This document shows positions 8,952 to 15,824 of a stretch of 64,000 nt of DNA, piece after piece (the stretch's first letter is position 1; each line of letters starts with the position of its first letter). The notes beneath the pieces are model-generated. The model did no database searches. It worked only from the letters and a program-made list of their open reading frames with translations, and was not told the origin of the DNA. This DNA is from Pollutimonas thiosulfatoxidans (GTDB lineage Bacteria > Pseudomonadota > Gammaproteobacteria > Burkholderiales > Burkholderiaceae_B): NCBI RefSeq assembly GCF_004022565.1, contig NZ_CP022987.1, forward strand, positions 372,001 to 436,000, written 5' to 3'. A program made the position numbers and the translations under genes.

Positions 8952-8996
8952 ACCGTGAACACTGCGACTTGGCTCGCGGTGTACACGGTTTTTTTT
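8952..8996 (+). terminator. stem-loop with T8 tract between rpsO and pnp
   Basis: A 15-base left arm (8952-8966, ACCGTGAACACTGCG) pairs with 8975-8989 with one mismatch and one G-T pair. The loop is 8 nt, and the T-run (8989-8996) follows at once. This is a textbook intrinsic terminator for rpsO. In other bacteria this gap also holds the processing site controlling pnp, so read-through is likely. Confidence 0.88.
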
Positions 8997-9015
8997 ATTG
9001 TAAGGATAATCCCTA

Positions 9016-11163
9016 ATGTTTAATAAAGTGAGCAAATCGTTTCAGTACGGTCAGCACACGGTGGTGATGGAAACTGGCGAGATTGCTCGCCAAGCCTCCG
9101 GCGCTGTACTGGTCTCGATTGACGATACTGTTGTGTTGGCTACCGTCGTGGCAAACACAACCGCCAAGCCTGGCCAGGACTTTTTCCCGCTGACTGTCGA
9201 CTACATCGAAAAAACCTATGCGGCTGGTCGCATTCCCGGTGGTTTCTTCAAACGCGAAGGCAAGCCTTCCGAGAAAGAAACCCTGACGTCGCGCCTGATC
9301 GATCGTCCGTTGCGCCCGCTGTTTCCCGAAGGCTTCTACAACGATGTGCAGGTCATCATTCATACCGTATCGGTGAACCCTGAAGTCGATCCCGACATTG
9401 CTGCAATGATAGGCGCTTCGGCTGCCCTGGCAATTTCCGGCATCCCGTTCAACGGTCCGATAGGCGCTGCCCGCGTTGGCTACGTGAACGATCAGTATGT
9501 CGTCAACCCCACCAGCTCGCAGTTGGCCGAGTCCAGCATGAACCTGGTCGTTGCCGGCACCGAAGCCGCCGTGCTGATGGTCGAGTCCGAAGCCAAGCAA
9601 TTGTCTGAAGAAGTGATGCTGGGCGGCGTGATGTTCGGCCACGAGCAACTGCAAGTCGTCATCAACGCCATTCATGACCTGGTTGCTGAAGCCGGCAAGC
9701 CCGAGTGGGACTGGCAGGCCCCTGCCAAGAACGAAGCGCTGACCATTGCTGTGTCGGCTGCCGCTCAGGAAGGCCTGGAAGCCGCCTACCAGATTCGCGA
9801 GAAGCAAACGCGCACTGCCAAGTTGCGCGAAGTCTATGCGGCTGTCAAGGCCAAGCTGGCCGAGCACGCTGCCGCCAAGGGCGAAAGCGCTCCTGACAGC
9901 GTAGAGGTCGAGAACATGTTGTTCGACCTGGAAGCCAAGATTGTGCGCGGCCAGATCCTCGGCGGTGAGCCTCGCATCGACGGGCGCGATACCCGCACCG
10001 TGCGTCCCATCAGTGTGCGCCTGGGCATCTTGCCGCGCGCACACGGCAGCGCGCTGTTCACCCGTGGCGAAACGCAGGCACTGGTGGTCGCCACGCTGGG
10101 TACCAAGCAAGATGAGCAGATTATCGACTCCATCATGGGCGAGTACCGCGACCGTTTCATGCTGCATTACAACTTCCCGCCGTTCGCTACTGGCGAAACC
10201 GGTCGCGTGGGTTTCACGAAGCGTCGCGAGATCGGCCACGGCCGACTGGCCAAGCGTTCCTTGGTCTCCATGCTACCCGAGCCGGCAGACTTCCAGTACA
10301 CCATCCGTGTTGTGTCGGAAGTTACCGAATCCAACGGTTCGTCCTCCATGGCATCGGTCTGCGGCGGTTCGCTGGCCATGATGGACGCTGGTGTGCCCAT
10401 CAAGGATCACGTGGCCGGTGTTGCCATGGGTCTGATCAAGGATGGCCCCAAGTTTGCAGTCCTTACCGATATTCTGGGCGACGAAGATCACCTGGGTGAC
10501 ATGGACTTCAAGGTGGCAGGTACGTCGCAAGGCATTACCGCACTGCAGATGGACATCAAGATTCAGGGCATCACCCGTGAAATCATGCAGGTCGCATTGG
10601 CTCAGGCCAAGGAAGGCCGCCTGCATATCCTGGGCGAAATGAAGTCCGCTATCGACGGCTCGCGTACCGAACTGTCGGAATTCGCTCCCCGTATGATCAC
10701 CGTCAAGATCAACCCAGAGAAGATTCGCGACGTCATCGGCAAGGGCGGCGCCACCATCCGTGCGCTGACCGAAGAAACCGGCACGCAGATCGACATTGGC
10801 GACGATGGCCTCATCACCATCTCCAGCGCTGACCTTGATAAGGCTCGCGAAGCTGAACGCCGCATCAAGGAACTGACAGCCGACGTGGAAGTGGGTCAGG
10901 AATACGAAGGCCCAGTTCTTCGCCTGCTCGATTTCGGCGCCATCGTTCAGGTTCTGCCTGGCCGCGACGGCCTGCTGCATATTTCCGAGATCGCCAACTA
11001 CCGCATTGCGAACATCAATGATGTGCTCAAGGTCGGTCAGGCTGTACGTATCAAGGTTATCGAAGCCGACGACAAGGGACGCCTGCGTCTGTCCATGAAA
11101 GCCATCGGCGGCATCGAAGCACAGGGCGGCCCACAAGCCCCCGCTGCTGCGTCGGAAGAGTAA
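9016..11163 (+). CDS. pnp: polyribonucleotide nucleotidyltransferase (PNPase)
   Basis: 3'-to-5' phosphorolytic exoribonuclease and degradosome component, 715 residues, the usual length. Domain order: first RNase PH domain (from about residue 10), alpha-helical linker, second RNase PH domain with the catalytic stretch LGDEDHLGDMDFKVAGTSQGITALQMD, then a KH domain (INPEKIRDVIGKGGATIRALTEETG) and an S1 domain (GQEYEGPVLRLLDFGAIVQVLPGRDGLLH). The short C-terminal tail is Ala/Pro-rich. A terminator follows the stop by about 55 bp. Confidence 0.98.
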   Translation: MFNKVSKSFQYGQHTVVMETGEIARQASGAVLVSIDDTVVLATVVANTTAKPGQDFFPLTVDYIEKTYAAGRIPGGFFKREGKPSEKETLTSRLIDRPLRPLFPEGFYNDVQVIIHTVSVNPEVDPDIAAMIGASAALAISGIPFNGPIGAARVGYVNDQYVVNPTSSQLAESSMNLVVAGTEAAVLMVESEAKQLSEEVMLGGVMFGHEQLQVVINAIHDLVAEAGKPEWDWQAPAKNEALTIAVSAAAQEGLEAAYQIREKQTRTAKLREVYAAVKAKLAEHAAAKGESAPDSVEVENMLFDLEAKIVRGQILGGEPRIDGRDTRTVRPISVRLGILPRAHGSALFTRGETQALVVATLGTKQDEQIIDSIMGEYRDRFMLHYNFPPFATGETGRVGFTKRREIGHGRLAKRSLVSMLPEPADFQYTIRVVSEVTESNGSSSMASVCGGSLAMMDAGVPIKDHVAGVAMGLIKDGPKFAVLTDILGDEDHLGDMDFKVAGTSQGITALQMDIKIQGITREIMQVALAQAKEGRLHILGEMKSAIDGSRTELSEFAPRMITVKINPEKIRDVIGKGGATIRALTEETGTQIDIGDDGLITISSADLDKAREAERRIKELTADVEVGQEYEGPVLRLLDFGAIVQVLPGRDGLLHISEIANYRIANINDVLKVGQAVRIKVIEADDKGRLRLSMKAIGGIEAQGGPQAPAAASEE

Positions 11164-11217
11164 AGAGAGGTAAGCCGGGTCGCGCAAGCGACTCCGGTGT
11201 TGCGATACAAGGAAGAG

Positions 11218-11244
11218 GCTCTGCGGAAACGTGGAGCTTTTTTT
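11218..11244 (+). terminator. intrinsic terminator after pnp
   Basis: GCTCTGCG-GAAA-CGTGGAGC, an 8-bp stem (two wobble pairs) closed by a GAAA tetraloop, followed directly by seven T. It lies 55 bp past the pnp stop. Confidence 0.85.
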
Positions 11245-11398
11245 ATTGGGCGTCCCGAATTGAGTTGCCGGTTTTCTGATAAAACCCACTGGTTTTACCA
11301 ATTGTTTCTAGTTGGGCGTCGGGTGCGACAAAGGAAAGGAACTTACGCGAATGGCATGCGTCGATATACTTCCCGCCAATTTTCGGAAGAGCTCATCT

Positions 11399-11671
11399 AT
11401 GAAATGTCCAGTTTGCAAAGAAGTCGACCTTACGATGTCATCGCGCCAGAATATCGAAATCGATTACTGTCCCCAGTGTCGCGGCGTGTGGCTTGATCGG
11501 GGCGAACTCGACAAGCTTATCGAGCGCAGCACCGAGGAAGTCGCTGCTCAGGCGCCTGCTACTCCACCCCGCCAGCGTCAGCCACACGGCGGCGATCATT
11601 ACGACAATGTTCATCGAGGCTACGACAAGCGCTACAAGAAGAAATCGTTCTGGCACGAGATTTTTGATTGA
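11399..11671 (+). CDS. small TFIIB-type zinc-ribbon protein
   Basis: 90-residue protein starting MKCPVCKE, with one zinc ribbon: C3-x2-C6 and C24-x2-C27 (YCPQCRGVWLDRGELDKLI). The G-V-W-L-D-R-G-E-L motif is typical of the zf-TFIIB family of small bacterial proteins, whose function is unknown. The C-terminal half is polar with basic His/Tyr/Lys-rich stretches (RGYDKRYKKKSFWHEIFD). The start at 11399 is used because upstream in-frame codons from 11312 precede the first Cys with no family sequence. It stands alone between pnp and the mobile patch. Confidence 0.8.
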   Translation: MKCPVCKEVDLTMSSRQNIEIDYCPQCRGVWLDRGELDKLIERSTEEVAAQAPATPPRQRQPHGGDHYDNVHRGYDKRYKKKSFWHEIFD

Positions 11672-11720
11672 AAAACTGGTCCCATGCGCGCTGCATCCAG
11701 GATAGTGTTCTGCTCTCAGA

Positions 11721-12455
11721 TCAAAAAAGAGTGCAGGCAAACCATGTGCCGGTAAGCAGCAGGAATACAGCAAGCACGGACCGCAAAAGGTCAATGGGGA
11801 CGTGGCGCGCGGCCCGCTCGCCTACTAGGGATGCAACGAGCAGCACTAAGCCTAAGGTAGCGATCTGCGTCCAATCTAAGTCACCAGCCAGCGAATGAGT
11901 CGAGAATGCCGCTAGAGCAATAGGCAATTGGACAGCCTGTCCCAAGACAATAGCCATGCGTAGCGGTTGATGGATAAGCGTCAGCAGAGGAATCAAGAGG
12001 ACTGGCCCGCCCGTGCCAGTTAGCGCAGAGCCGACGCCCACCAGCAGGCCAATGCCGACAAGCCGCGTAGTGGAAACTGGCTGTGAGGCAAGTTTGTATG
12101 TGGAAGCCTGCTTGGCAAGCAGGGTGCGCAAACCTGCGAAGAAGATTGTGGCGGTGACAAACGCAAGAACGATCCGAGCATCAAAGCTATGGATTAGCGC
12201 TGCGCCAAGTGCGGCGCCGGGAACTGCCCCGAGCACAATGGTTAATGCTCTGTGTAGGTGTTCGCGCTCACGCCTGAGAAGCCACAAGGCTGCGGCGCCA
12301 GGAAAACCAAAGGCCAACGAAGACGCGGCAATTGCTTTCGGCGCCGCAACATCTCCTAGTCCTATCAGAGCGGGTACAACGAGCACGCCGCCTATGCCTG
12401 TTGCTCCGATAAGAACTCCCGCAAGTATCACTGCCGCCAAGCTAGCAATGGTCAC
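11721..12455 (-). CDS. TauE/SafE (TSUP) family membrane permease
   Basis: About 244-residue integral membrane protein with some eight hydrophobic segments in the two-fold TSUP pattern. The first repeat opens with LAGVLIGATGIGGVLVVPALI and the second with LVGVGSALTGTGGPVLLIPLLTL. Family members export or import sulfur-containing anions or organic acids; the substrate here is unknown. The start is taken as GTG at 12455, where family sequence begins; the frame stays open upstream to 12740, but that part is the antisense of phage debris. Both ends of the family are present, so the gene looks intact. Its start abuts the phage/integrase fragments. Confidence 0.75.
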   Translation of the reverse strand: MTIASLAAVILAGVLIGATGIGGVLVVPALIGLGDVAAPKAIAASSLAFGFPGAAALWLLRREREHLHRALTIVLGAVPGAALGAALIHSFDARIVLAFVTATIFFAGLRTLLAKQASTYKLASQPVSTTRLVGIGLLVGVGSALTGTGGPVLLIPLLTLIHQPLRMAIVLGQAVQLPIALAAFSTHSLAGDLDWTQIATLGLVLLVASLVGERAARHVPIDLLRSVLAVFLLLTGTWFACTLF

Positions 12456-12469
12456 CGTCTCGCCAGACC

Positions 12470-12681
12470 TTGCAGTGCGAGCCGCGGGACAGCGTGCCGC
12501 AAAACAACATCGCTCACGCATGGTATGAGCAGATCGCCCGCGAGTTACGCGAGGACGACGCACTTGGCTGGAAGTCTTATTGCAAGTTGCACCACGGCAT
12601 CCTAGCTGACAATATCGGCTGCATCGCCTGCGCCAAGGACGGCATATCCGATGATGGGACGGATCAAACCCTTGCCGCCAT
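12470..12681 (+). pseudogene. phage-type gene fragments, fused remnants
   Basis: The frame reads VPQNNIAHAWYEQIARELREDDA and WKSYCKLHHG, which resembles the N-terminal part of small conserved phage proteins, then switches without a stop to NIGCIACAKDGI, which resembles the first Cys-x2-Cys of phage HNH/Ref-type proteins. It then decays into the integrase fragment. Neither piece is complete. I read this as deletion-joined prophage debris; family assignment is from memory of such proteins and is tentative. Confidence 0.4.
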
Positions 12682-13235
12682 GTGCCCAAGTACCCCGAAA
12701 AAGGCTCGACCCGCCTTATCACTGACGACCAGATGGTCAACTTGTTTGCCTATCTGGATAAGGCCGAGGCTGAAAAGCTGGAGCACCCAACCTACCTACT
12801 TGCTATACGTCTGCAATTTGAGTTTGCCGCCCGCAACTCGGAAATTGTCCAGCTAGAGTGGGATTGGCTGCATCTACCGAACAGCCGTGTTGTGTGGCCT
12901 GATAGTAAGACCGGAGATATGTCCAAGTCTTTGAGCGAGGAAGCTCGGCGCCTGCTCTCTAATGCGCCTCGCTACGGCGACTCACCTTACGTCTGCTGCT
13001 GATGTACCAAAAGTCGGCACACACGGCATTCGCCACCGTTCAACTACTGATATCGCCAACTCTGGGATTCCCGTTAAAGTCGGTATGGCGCTAACGACGC
13101 ACAAGACCGTAGCAATTGTTCATGCGCTACGTTCACACGGAAGACGACCCTGTGCGCGAGGCGGCTAAGTTGGAGGCGAGTCGGCGTAAGACGGTCGTCA
13201 GCATGCGGCAAGAACCGGAAAAGGTAGCTACATGA
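12682..13235 (+). pseudogene. tyrosine-recombinase integrase, truncated, deleted and frameshifted
   Basis: A remnant of the catalytic domain of a phage-type integrase. The first block (LITDDQMVNLFAYLDKAEAEKLEHPTYLLAIRLQFEFAARNSEIVQLEWDW, then SKTGDMSKSLSEEARRLL) contains the Arg-x2-Glu box (A-A-R-N-S-E). After YGDSPYV the frame breaks. The second block, in another frame, resumes at THGIRHRSTTDIANSGIP (the His-x2-Arg box). A third block in yet another frame gives FMRYVHTEDDPVREAAKLEAS with the terminal Tyr, ending at TGA 13233-13235. The N-terminal arm-binding domain and the stretch between the first two blocks are missing. It cannot make an active recombinase. It points inward to tRNA-Leu(UAA), a plausible old integration site. 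Confidence 0.75.
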
Positions 13236-13339
13236 GCGGTGACCAGCGATTAGCCCCCTCCGCCCCAATTGTTGTACCGCCGTTACGACAACTGACTGGG
13301 CAGCCATCTACGCTCGTGCAGCACACTCACGGCTGGAAA

Positions 13340-13362
13340 ACTATACCCTTTTCGGGTATAGT
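13340..13362. promoter_or_regulatory. perfect palindrome upstream of the toxin-antitoxin pair
   Basis: ACTATACCC-TTTTC-GGGTATAGT, a perfect 9-bp inverted repeat lying 12 bp before the toxin ATG. Each arm holds a -10-like hexamer (TATACC/GGTATA). The site is placed and shaped as the operator at which an HTH antitoxin, usually with its toxin, represses its own operon. Confidence 0.65.
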
Positions 13363-13374
13363 TTGGAGGTCAAG

Positions 13375-13692
13375 ATGACGCGTGTGCTCAAGAGAAAGGA
13401 CTTCGCGCGCTGGCAAGCGAGCGAAAAAGTGCCTGATGCCGCGTTGTGCAAAGCGGTTCGGGAGATGGAAAGCAAGAGCGGCGGCTACCGCACGCTGCTG
13501 TCGGCCAGGATCGGTAGCCGCTATGTGTTCCTGCATGGGTTTCCCAAAAGTGACAGGGCAAACATCACCCAGGACGAGAAGAAGGCGCTGCAATTCGCTG
13601 GCAAGGTGTTTTTGGAGCCGTCCACAGAGGCTTTGTCGAAGGCGTTGCAGTCTGGTTTGTTATTGGAGGTGTATTGTGAGCAAGATCATTGA
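13375..13692 (+). CDS. RelE/HigB-like toxin (type II TA), internally deleted
   Basis: Toxin half of a type II toxin-antitoxin pair of the RelE-like family with PF06296-type sequence. The start ATG has a GGAGG ribosome-binding site 5 bp upstream. The N-terminal part (VLKRKDFARWQ...VPDAALCKAVREMES) and the C-terminal part (KSGGYRTLLSARIGSRYVFLHGFPKSDRANI) are both normal. The usual block between them of about 20 residues, of the type GLVDADLGGGLxKKRVARPGxG, is absent, and REMES joins directly to KSGGYRTL in frame. The missing block carries conserved basic residues, so activity is doubtful. The protein is 105 residues. It overlaps the antitoxin start by 17 bp. Confidence 0.7.
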   Translation: MTRVLKRKDFARWQASEKVPDAALCKAVREMESKSGGYRTLLSARIGSRYVFLHGFPKSDRANITQDEKKALQFAGKVFLEPSTEALSKALQSGLLLEVYCEQDH

Positions 13693-13978
13693 ATCCCTGC
13701 GTGGTGACCTGGCCGCGCTCCACAAAGCCGGAGCGATCAGCAAGGTAACGATGCGCGAGTTCGACGCGATCTGCCCGCCGCCGGTGCGGGAGTTCAGCGC
13801 TGCCGACATCAAGCGTCTGCGCGAAGCGTTGAAGTTCAGCCAACCTGTGTTCGCTCTTCATTTGCACACGTCGGCCTCGACCGTGCGCAAGTGGGAGCAA
13901 GGCGATACCCATCCCACGGGGCCAGCCCTCAAGCTGCTCAATGTCATCGCTGACAAGGGCTTACAAGCCATCATCTGA
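13676..13978 (+). CDS. HTH antitoxin (XRE family, HigA-like) of the TA pair
   Basis: 100-residue DNA-binding antitoxin paired with the preceding toxin. The start is GTG at 13676, preceded by TTGGAGG inside the toxin gene. The C-terminal half holds a helix-turn-helix: SAADIKRLREALKFSQPVFALHLHTSASTVRKWEQGDTHPTGPALKLL, where the S-A-S-T-V-R-K-W-E-Q-G part is the recognition helix. It looks complete, unlike its toxin. It would repress the operon at the palindrome at 13340-13362. Past its stop, bases 13979-14147 hold no gene that I can support. Confidence 0.8.
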   Translation: MSKIIESLRGDLAALHKAGAISKVTMREFDAICPPPVREFSAADIKRLREALKFSQPVFALHLHTSASTVRKWEQGDTHPTGPALKLLNVIADKGLQAII

Positions 13979-14147
13979 TACCTAATAAAGGAGACACAGG
14001 CATTCCGCGTCGCAGACCGCGCTGCTCCAAGTTTGCTATCCGCTCATCCCTGACGGGACTGGCTATTGCCAGCCTTCCACATCGGTAGCAGAGGATAGAG
14101 GTTTCAAACGCAGAAAGTTAGTAATTGGATAATTGCGTACTGAAGGG

Positions 14148-14184
14148 AAAAAAGGCCGCTTCTGCTAAAACAGAAGCGGCCTTT
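14148..14184 (-). terminator. intrinsic terminator of the tRNA-Ser/tRNA-Leu unit
   Basis: Read on the minus strand, AAAGGCCGCTTCTG pairs perfectly with CAGAAGCGGCCTTT over a 6-nt loop and runs into six T. It lies 5 bp beyond the encoded CCA of tRNA-Leu(UAA). Confidence 0.9.
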
Positions 14185-14188
14185 GAAT

Positions 14189-14502
14189 TGGTGCCCGGGA
14201 CCGGAATCGAACCGGTACGATCTATGATCGAGGGATTTTCTTACCACTTCGGCTTTCGCCGCCAGCACGTGTGCTGTTCGTGGTCTGGAGCACGCCTTCA
14301 CCATAGCTTTACAGCCGTAGGTGCCCGCCGTCTGCTCTCTACACCTTCCCAACCTCATAAAGTTTGGGCTTGGCTCGGCGTTGGCTCGGATATCAAAGCA
14401 TCCAGGGCTTTCGCCGAATTTGACGGGTGTCACTTCAGGCGTTTCCCCCCGAAGGCTCAAATTGTTTAAGTCCCTTGCGTCTACCTATTCCGCCACCCGG
14501 GC
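14189..14502 (-). tRNA. tRNA-Leu(UAA), split by a group I intron
   Basis: Exon 1 is 14468-14502 and exon 2 is 14189-14239; joined they give an 86-nt tRNA with an encoded CCA. The acceptor stem GCCCGGG/CCCGGGC is perfect, the D-stem is GCG/CGC, the anticodon stem AGGGA/TCCCT, the loop CTTAAAA with anticodon TAA, the long variable arm CGATC-ATA-GATCG (class II, as expected for Leu) and the T-stem ACCGG/CCGGT. The interruption falls between U34 and A35. Without removal of the intron no anticodon is formed. This gene may be the cell's only reader of UUA codons, but a second copy elsewhere cannot be excluded. It lies 50 bp downstream of tRNA-Ser(UGA) on the same strand. Confidence 0.95.
14240..14467 (-). 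ncRNA. group I self-splicing intron (compact IC3 type) in tRNA-Leu(UAA)
   Basis: 228 nt with no reading frame of its own. The 5' splice site follows the U of CUU, which pairs with intron GAG (intron nt 10-12) to form P1 with the required U-G pair. The last intron base is G (omega G). Helices found by eye, in intron numbering: P2 14-20/29-35 with a GAAA loop; P3 CCCGUC 41-46 / GGCGGG 139-144; P4 CGGCG 52-56 / CGCCG 88-92; P6 CCCAA 100-104 / UUGGG 116-120; P7 GAGCA 131-135 / UGCUC 176-180; P8 CACC/GGUG 145-148/166-169; P9-type hairpins 192-205 and 207-218 (CGGC-GAAA-GCCG). Core stretches AAATTCGGCGAAA, CAACGCCGAGCCAAGC and GAAGGTGTAGAGA match the Azoarcus tRNA-Ile intron as I remember it. Position and 5' end match cyanobacterial tRNA-Leu introns. 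Confidence 0.93.
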
Positions 14503-14552
14503 TTTGGGTGCTAACACGGAGACCTACTCTTTTTCCACTGGCGCCTAGTGGG

Positions 14553-14642
14553 TGGCGGAAGCGGTGAGATTCGAACTCACGGACGGGTTGCCCCGTCGCC
14601 GGTTTTCAAGACCGGTCCATTCAACCACTCTGGCACGCTTCC
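14553..14642 (-). tRNA. tRNA-Ser(UGA)
   Basis: 90 nt including encoded CCA. Acceptor GGAAGCG/CGCTTCC, anticodon loop CTTGAAA between CCGGT and ACCGG (anticodon TGA), long variable arm of class II (CGACGGGG...CCCGTC), T-loop TTCGAAT. It precedes tRNA-Leu(UAA) on the same strand and probably shares its transcript. Confidence 0.95.
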
Positions 14643-14733
14643 TACTCTGCTCATTTGCAGAAGGACGCAAGTTTAGCCGATGTGGCACCTCTTGTGGGCG
14701 CTCCAGTGGGACACGGTCTCAATATGACAGCGC

Positions 14734-14755
14734 AAAAGGGCATAATGACCCTTTT
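14734..14755 (+). promoter_or_regulatory. inverted repeat around a -10-like hexamer upstream of the quinone oxidoreductase gene
   Basis: AAAAGGG-CATAATGA-CCCTTTT, with perfect 7-bp arms and CATAAT in the centre, 22 bp before the ATG at 14778. The layout suggests a promoter overlapped by an operator. No convincing -35 hexamer was found. Confidence 0.35.
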
Positions 14756-14777
14756 GGTTGAAGCAACAGGAGTCCCT

Positions 14778-15755
14778 ATGAAAGCCGTAGAAATATCCAC
14801 ACCGGGTGGTCCCGAAGTTCTGGTCATGGTTGACCGTCCGATGCCCGAGCCACGTGCCGGCGAGGTCCTGATCAAGGTGGCGGCCGCCGGTATCAACCGG
14901 CCCGATGTATTTCAGCGCAAGGGCAGCTATCCGCCTCCACCCGGGGCCTCCGACCTGCCTGGCCTGGAGGTCGCTGGCGAGATCGTAGGTGGCGATGTTG
15001 GGGACACCGGCCTGAAAGTGGGCGACAAAGTATGCGCCTTGGTAGCCGGGGGCGGCTACGCGGAATACTGCACGGCACCGGCCGTCCAGTGCTTGCCCAT
15101 ACCCAAGGGACTGTCCGAGATCGAGGCAGCCGGGTTACCCGAGACCTACTTTACAGTCTGGACCAACGTCTTTGACCGCGGCCGCCTGTCCGGCAATGAC
15201 ACTTTGCTGGTGCACGGTGGCGCTAGCGGCATCGGCACGACGGCTGTTCAGTTGGCTACAGCGATGGGCCACAAGGTTTTTGCCACTGCCGGCAGCGACG
15301 AGCGAGCACGGGCGGTGGAAGAACTGGGCGCCGTTGTGGGGATCAATTACCGTACGCAAGATTACGTTGAAGAGGTCAAGAAGGCCACCGACGGCAAGGG
15401 CGTCGATGTCGTGCTGGATATGGTGGCCGGTGAATACATCAACCGCAACATCAGTTGTCTGGCTGACGATGGTCGCATTGTGCTCATTGCCGTCTTGGGC
15501 GGTGCCAAGGCCACCATAGATGCCAGCCAGATCTTGCGTCGGCGCCTGGTGCTTACTGGGTCAACCCTGCGGCCGCGCCCGGTGGAATTCAAGAAGGATA
15601 TTGCGCAGTCGTTGCAGCGGCATGTATGGCCCTTGCTCGAGTCGGGCAAGATCCGGCCTATTGTGCATGCCACCTTCCCGCTGGCTCGCGCTTGCGATGC
15701 GCACGCCATGATGGATGCCGGCGAGCAAATCGGCAAGATCGTCCTGACGGTGTGA
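14778..15755 (+). CDS. NAD(P)H quinone oxidoreductase, PIG3/QorA type
   Basis: 325-residue zinc-free medium-chain dehydrogenase/reductase that transfers electrons from NAD(P)H to quinones. It opens with MKAVEISTPGGPEVL and AAGINRPDVFQRKGSYPPPPGASDLPGLEVAGEI, a pattern typical of the PIG3 branch. The nucleotide-binding segment is LLVHGGASGIGTTAVQLA. The start has CAGGAG upstream; an in-frame extension back to 14655 crosses the promoter-like repeat and is not family sequence. Its place before tpiA-secG is the same as in Bordetella-type genomes. Confidence 0.9.
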   Translation: MKAVEISTPGGPEVLVMVDRPMPEPRAGEVLIKVAAAGINRPDVFQRKGSYPPPPGASDLPGLEVAGEIVGGDVGDTGLKVGDKVCALVAGGGYAEYCTAPAVQCLPIPKGLSEIEAAGLPETYFTVWTNVFDRGRLSGNDTLLVHGGASGIGTTAVQLATAMGHKVFATAGSDERARAVEELGAVVGINYRTQDYVEEVKKATDGKGVDVVLDMVAGEYINRNISCLADDGRIVLIAVLGGAKATIDASQILRRRLVLTGSTLRPRPVEFKKDIAQSLQRHVWPLLESGKIRPIVHATFPLARACDAHAMMDAGEQIGKIVLTV

Positions 15756-15824
15756 CATAACGCTGCGGATTCTTCCCCGACACGCTACAATGCCGGGTTG
15801 TCCAATTTTTTTCATACGGGCCTC

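Noticed and set aside
9013..10239. Long minus-strand reading frame opposite pnp (408 codons)
   Set aside because: Antisense shadow of pnp: no family sequence, and it exists because of the codon bias of the real gene.
14240..14467. A homing endonuclease or maturase in the intron
   Set aside because: The intron is only 228 nt and the structural core uses nearly all of it; no frame resembles an endonuclease.
14125..14548. Short plus-strand reading frames across the tRNA-Leu region
   Set aside because: They run through tRNA exons and the intron on the opposite strand; the RNA structure explains the sequence.
14530..14558. CCACTGGCGCCTAGTGG dyad between the two tRNA genes as a terminator
   Set aside because: In the direction of tRNA transcription it is followed by A-rich, not T-rich, sequence; at most a processing feature.
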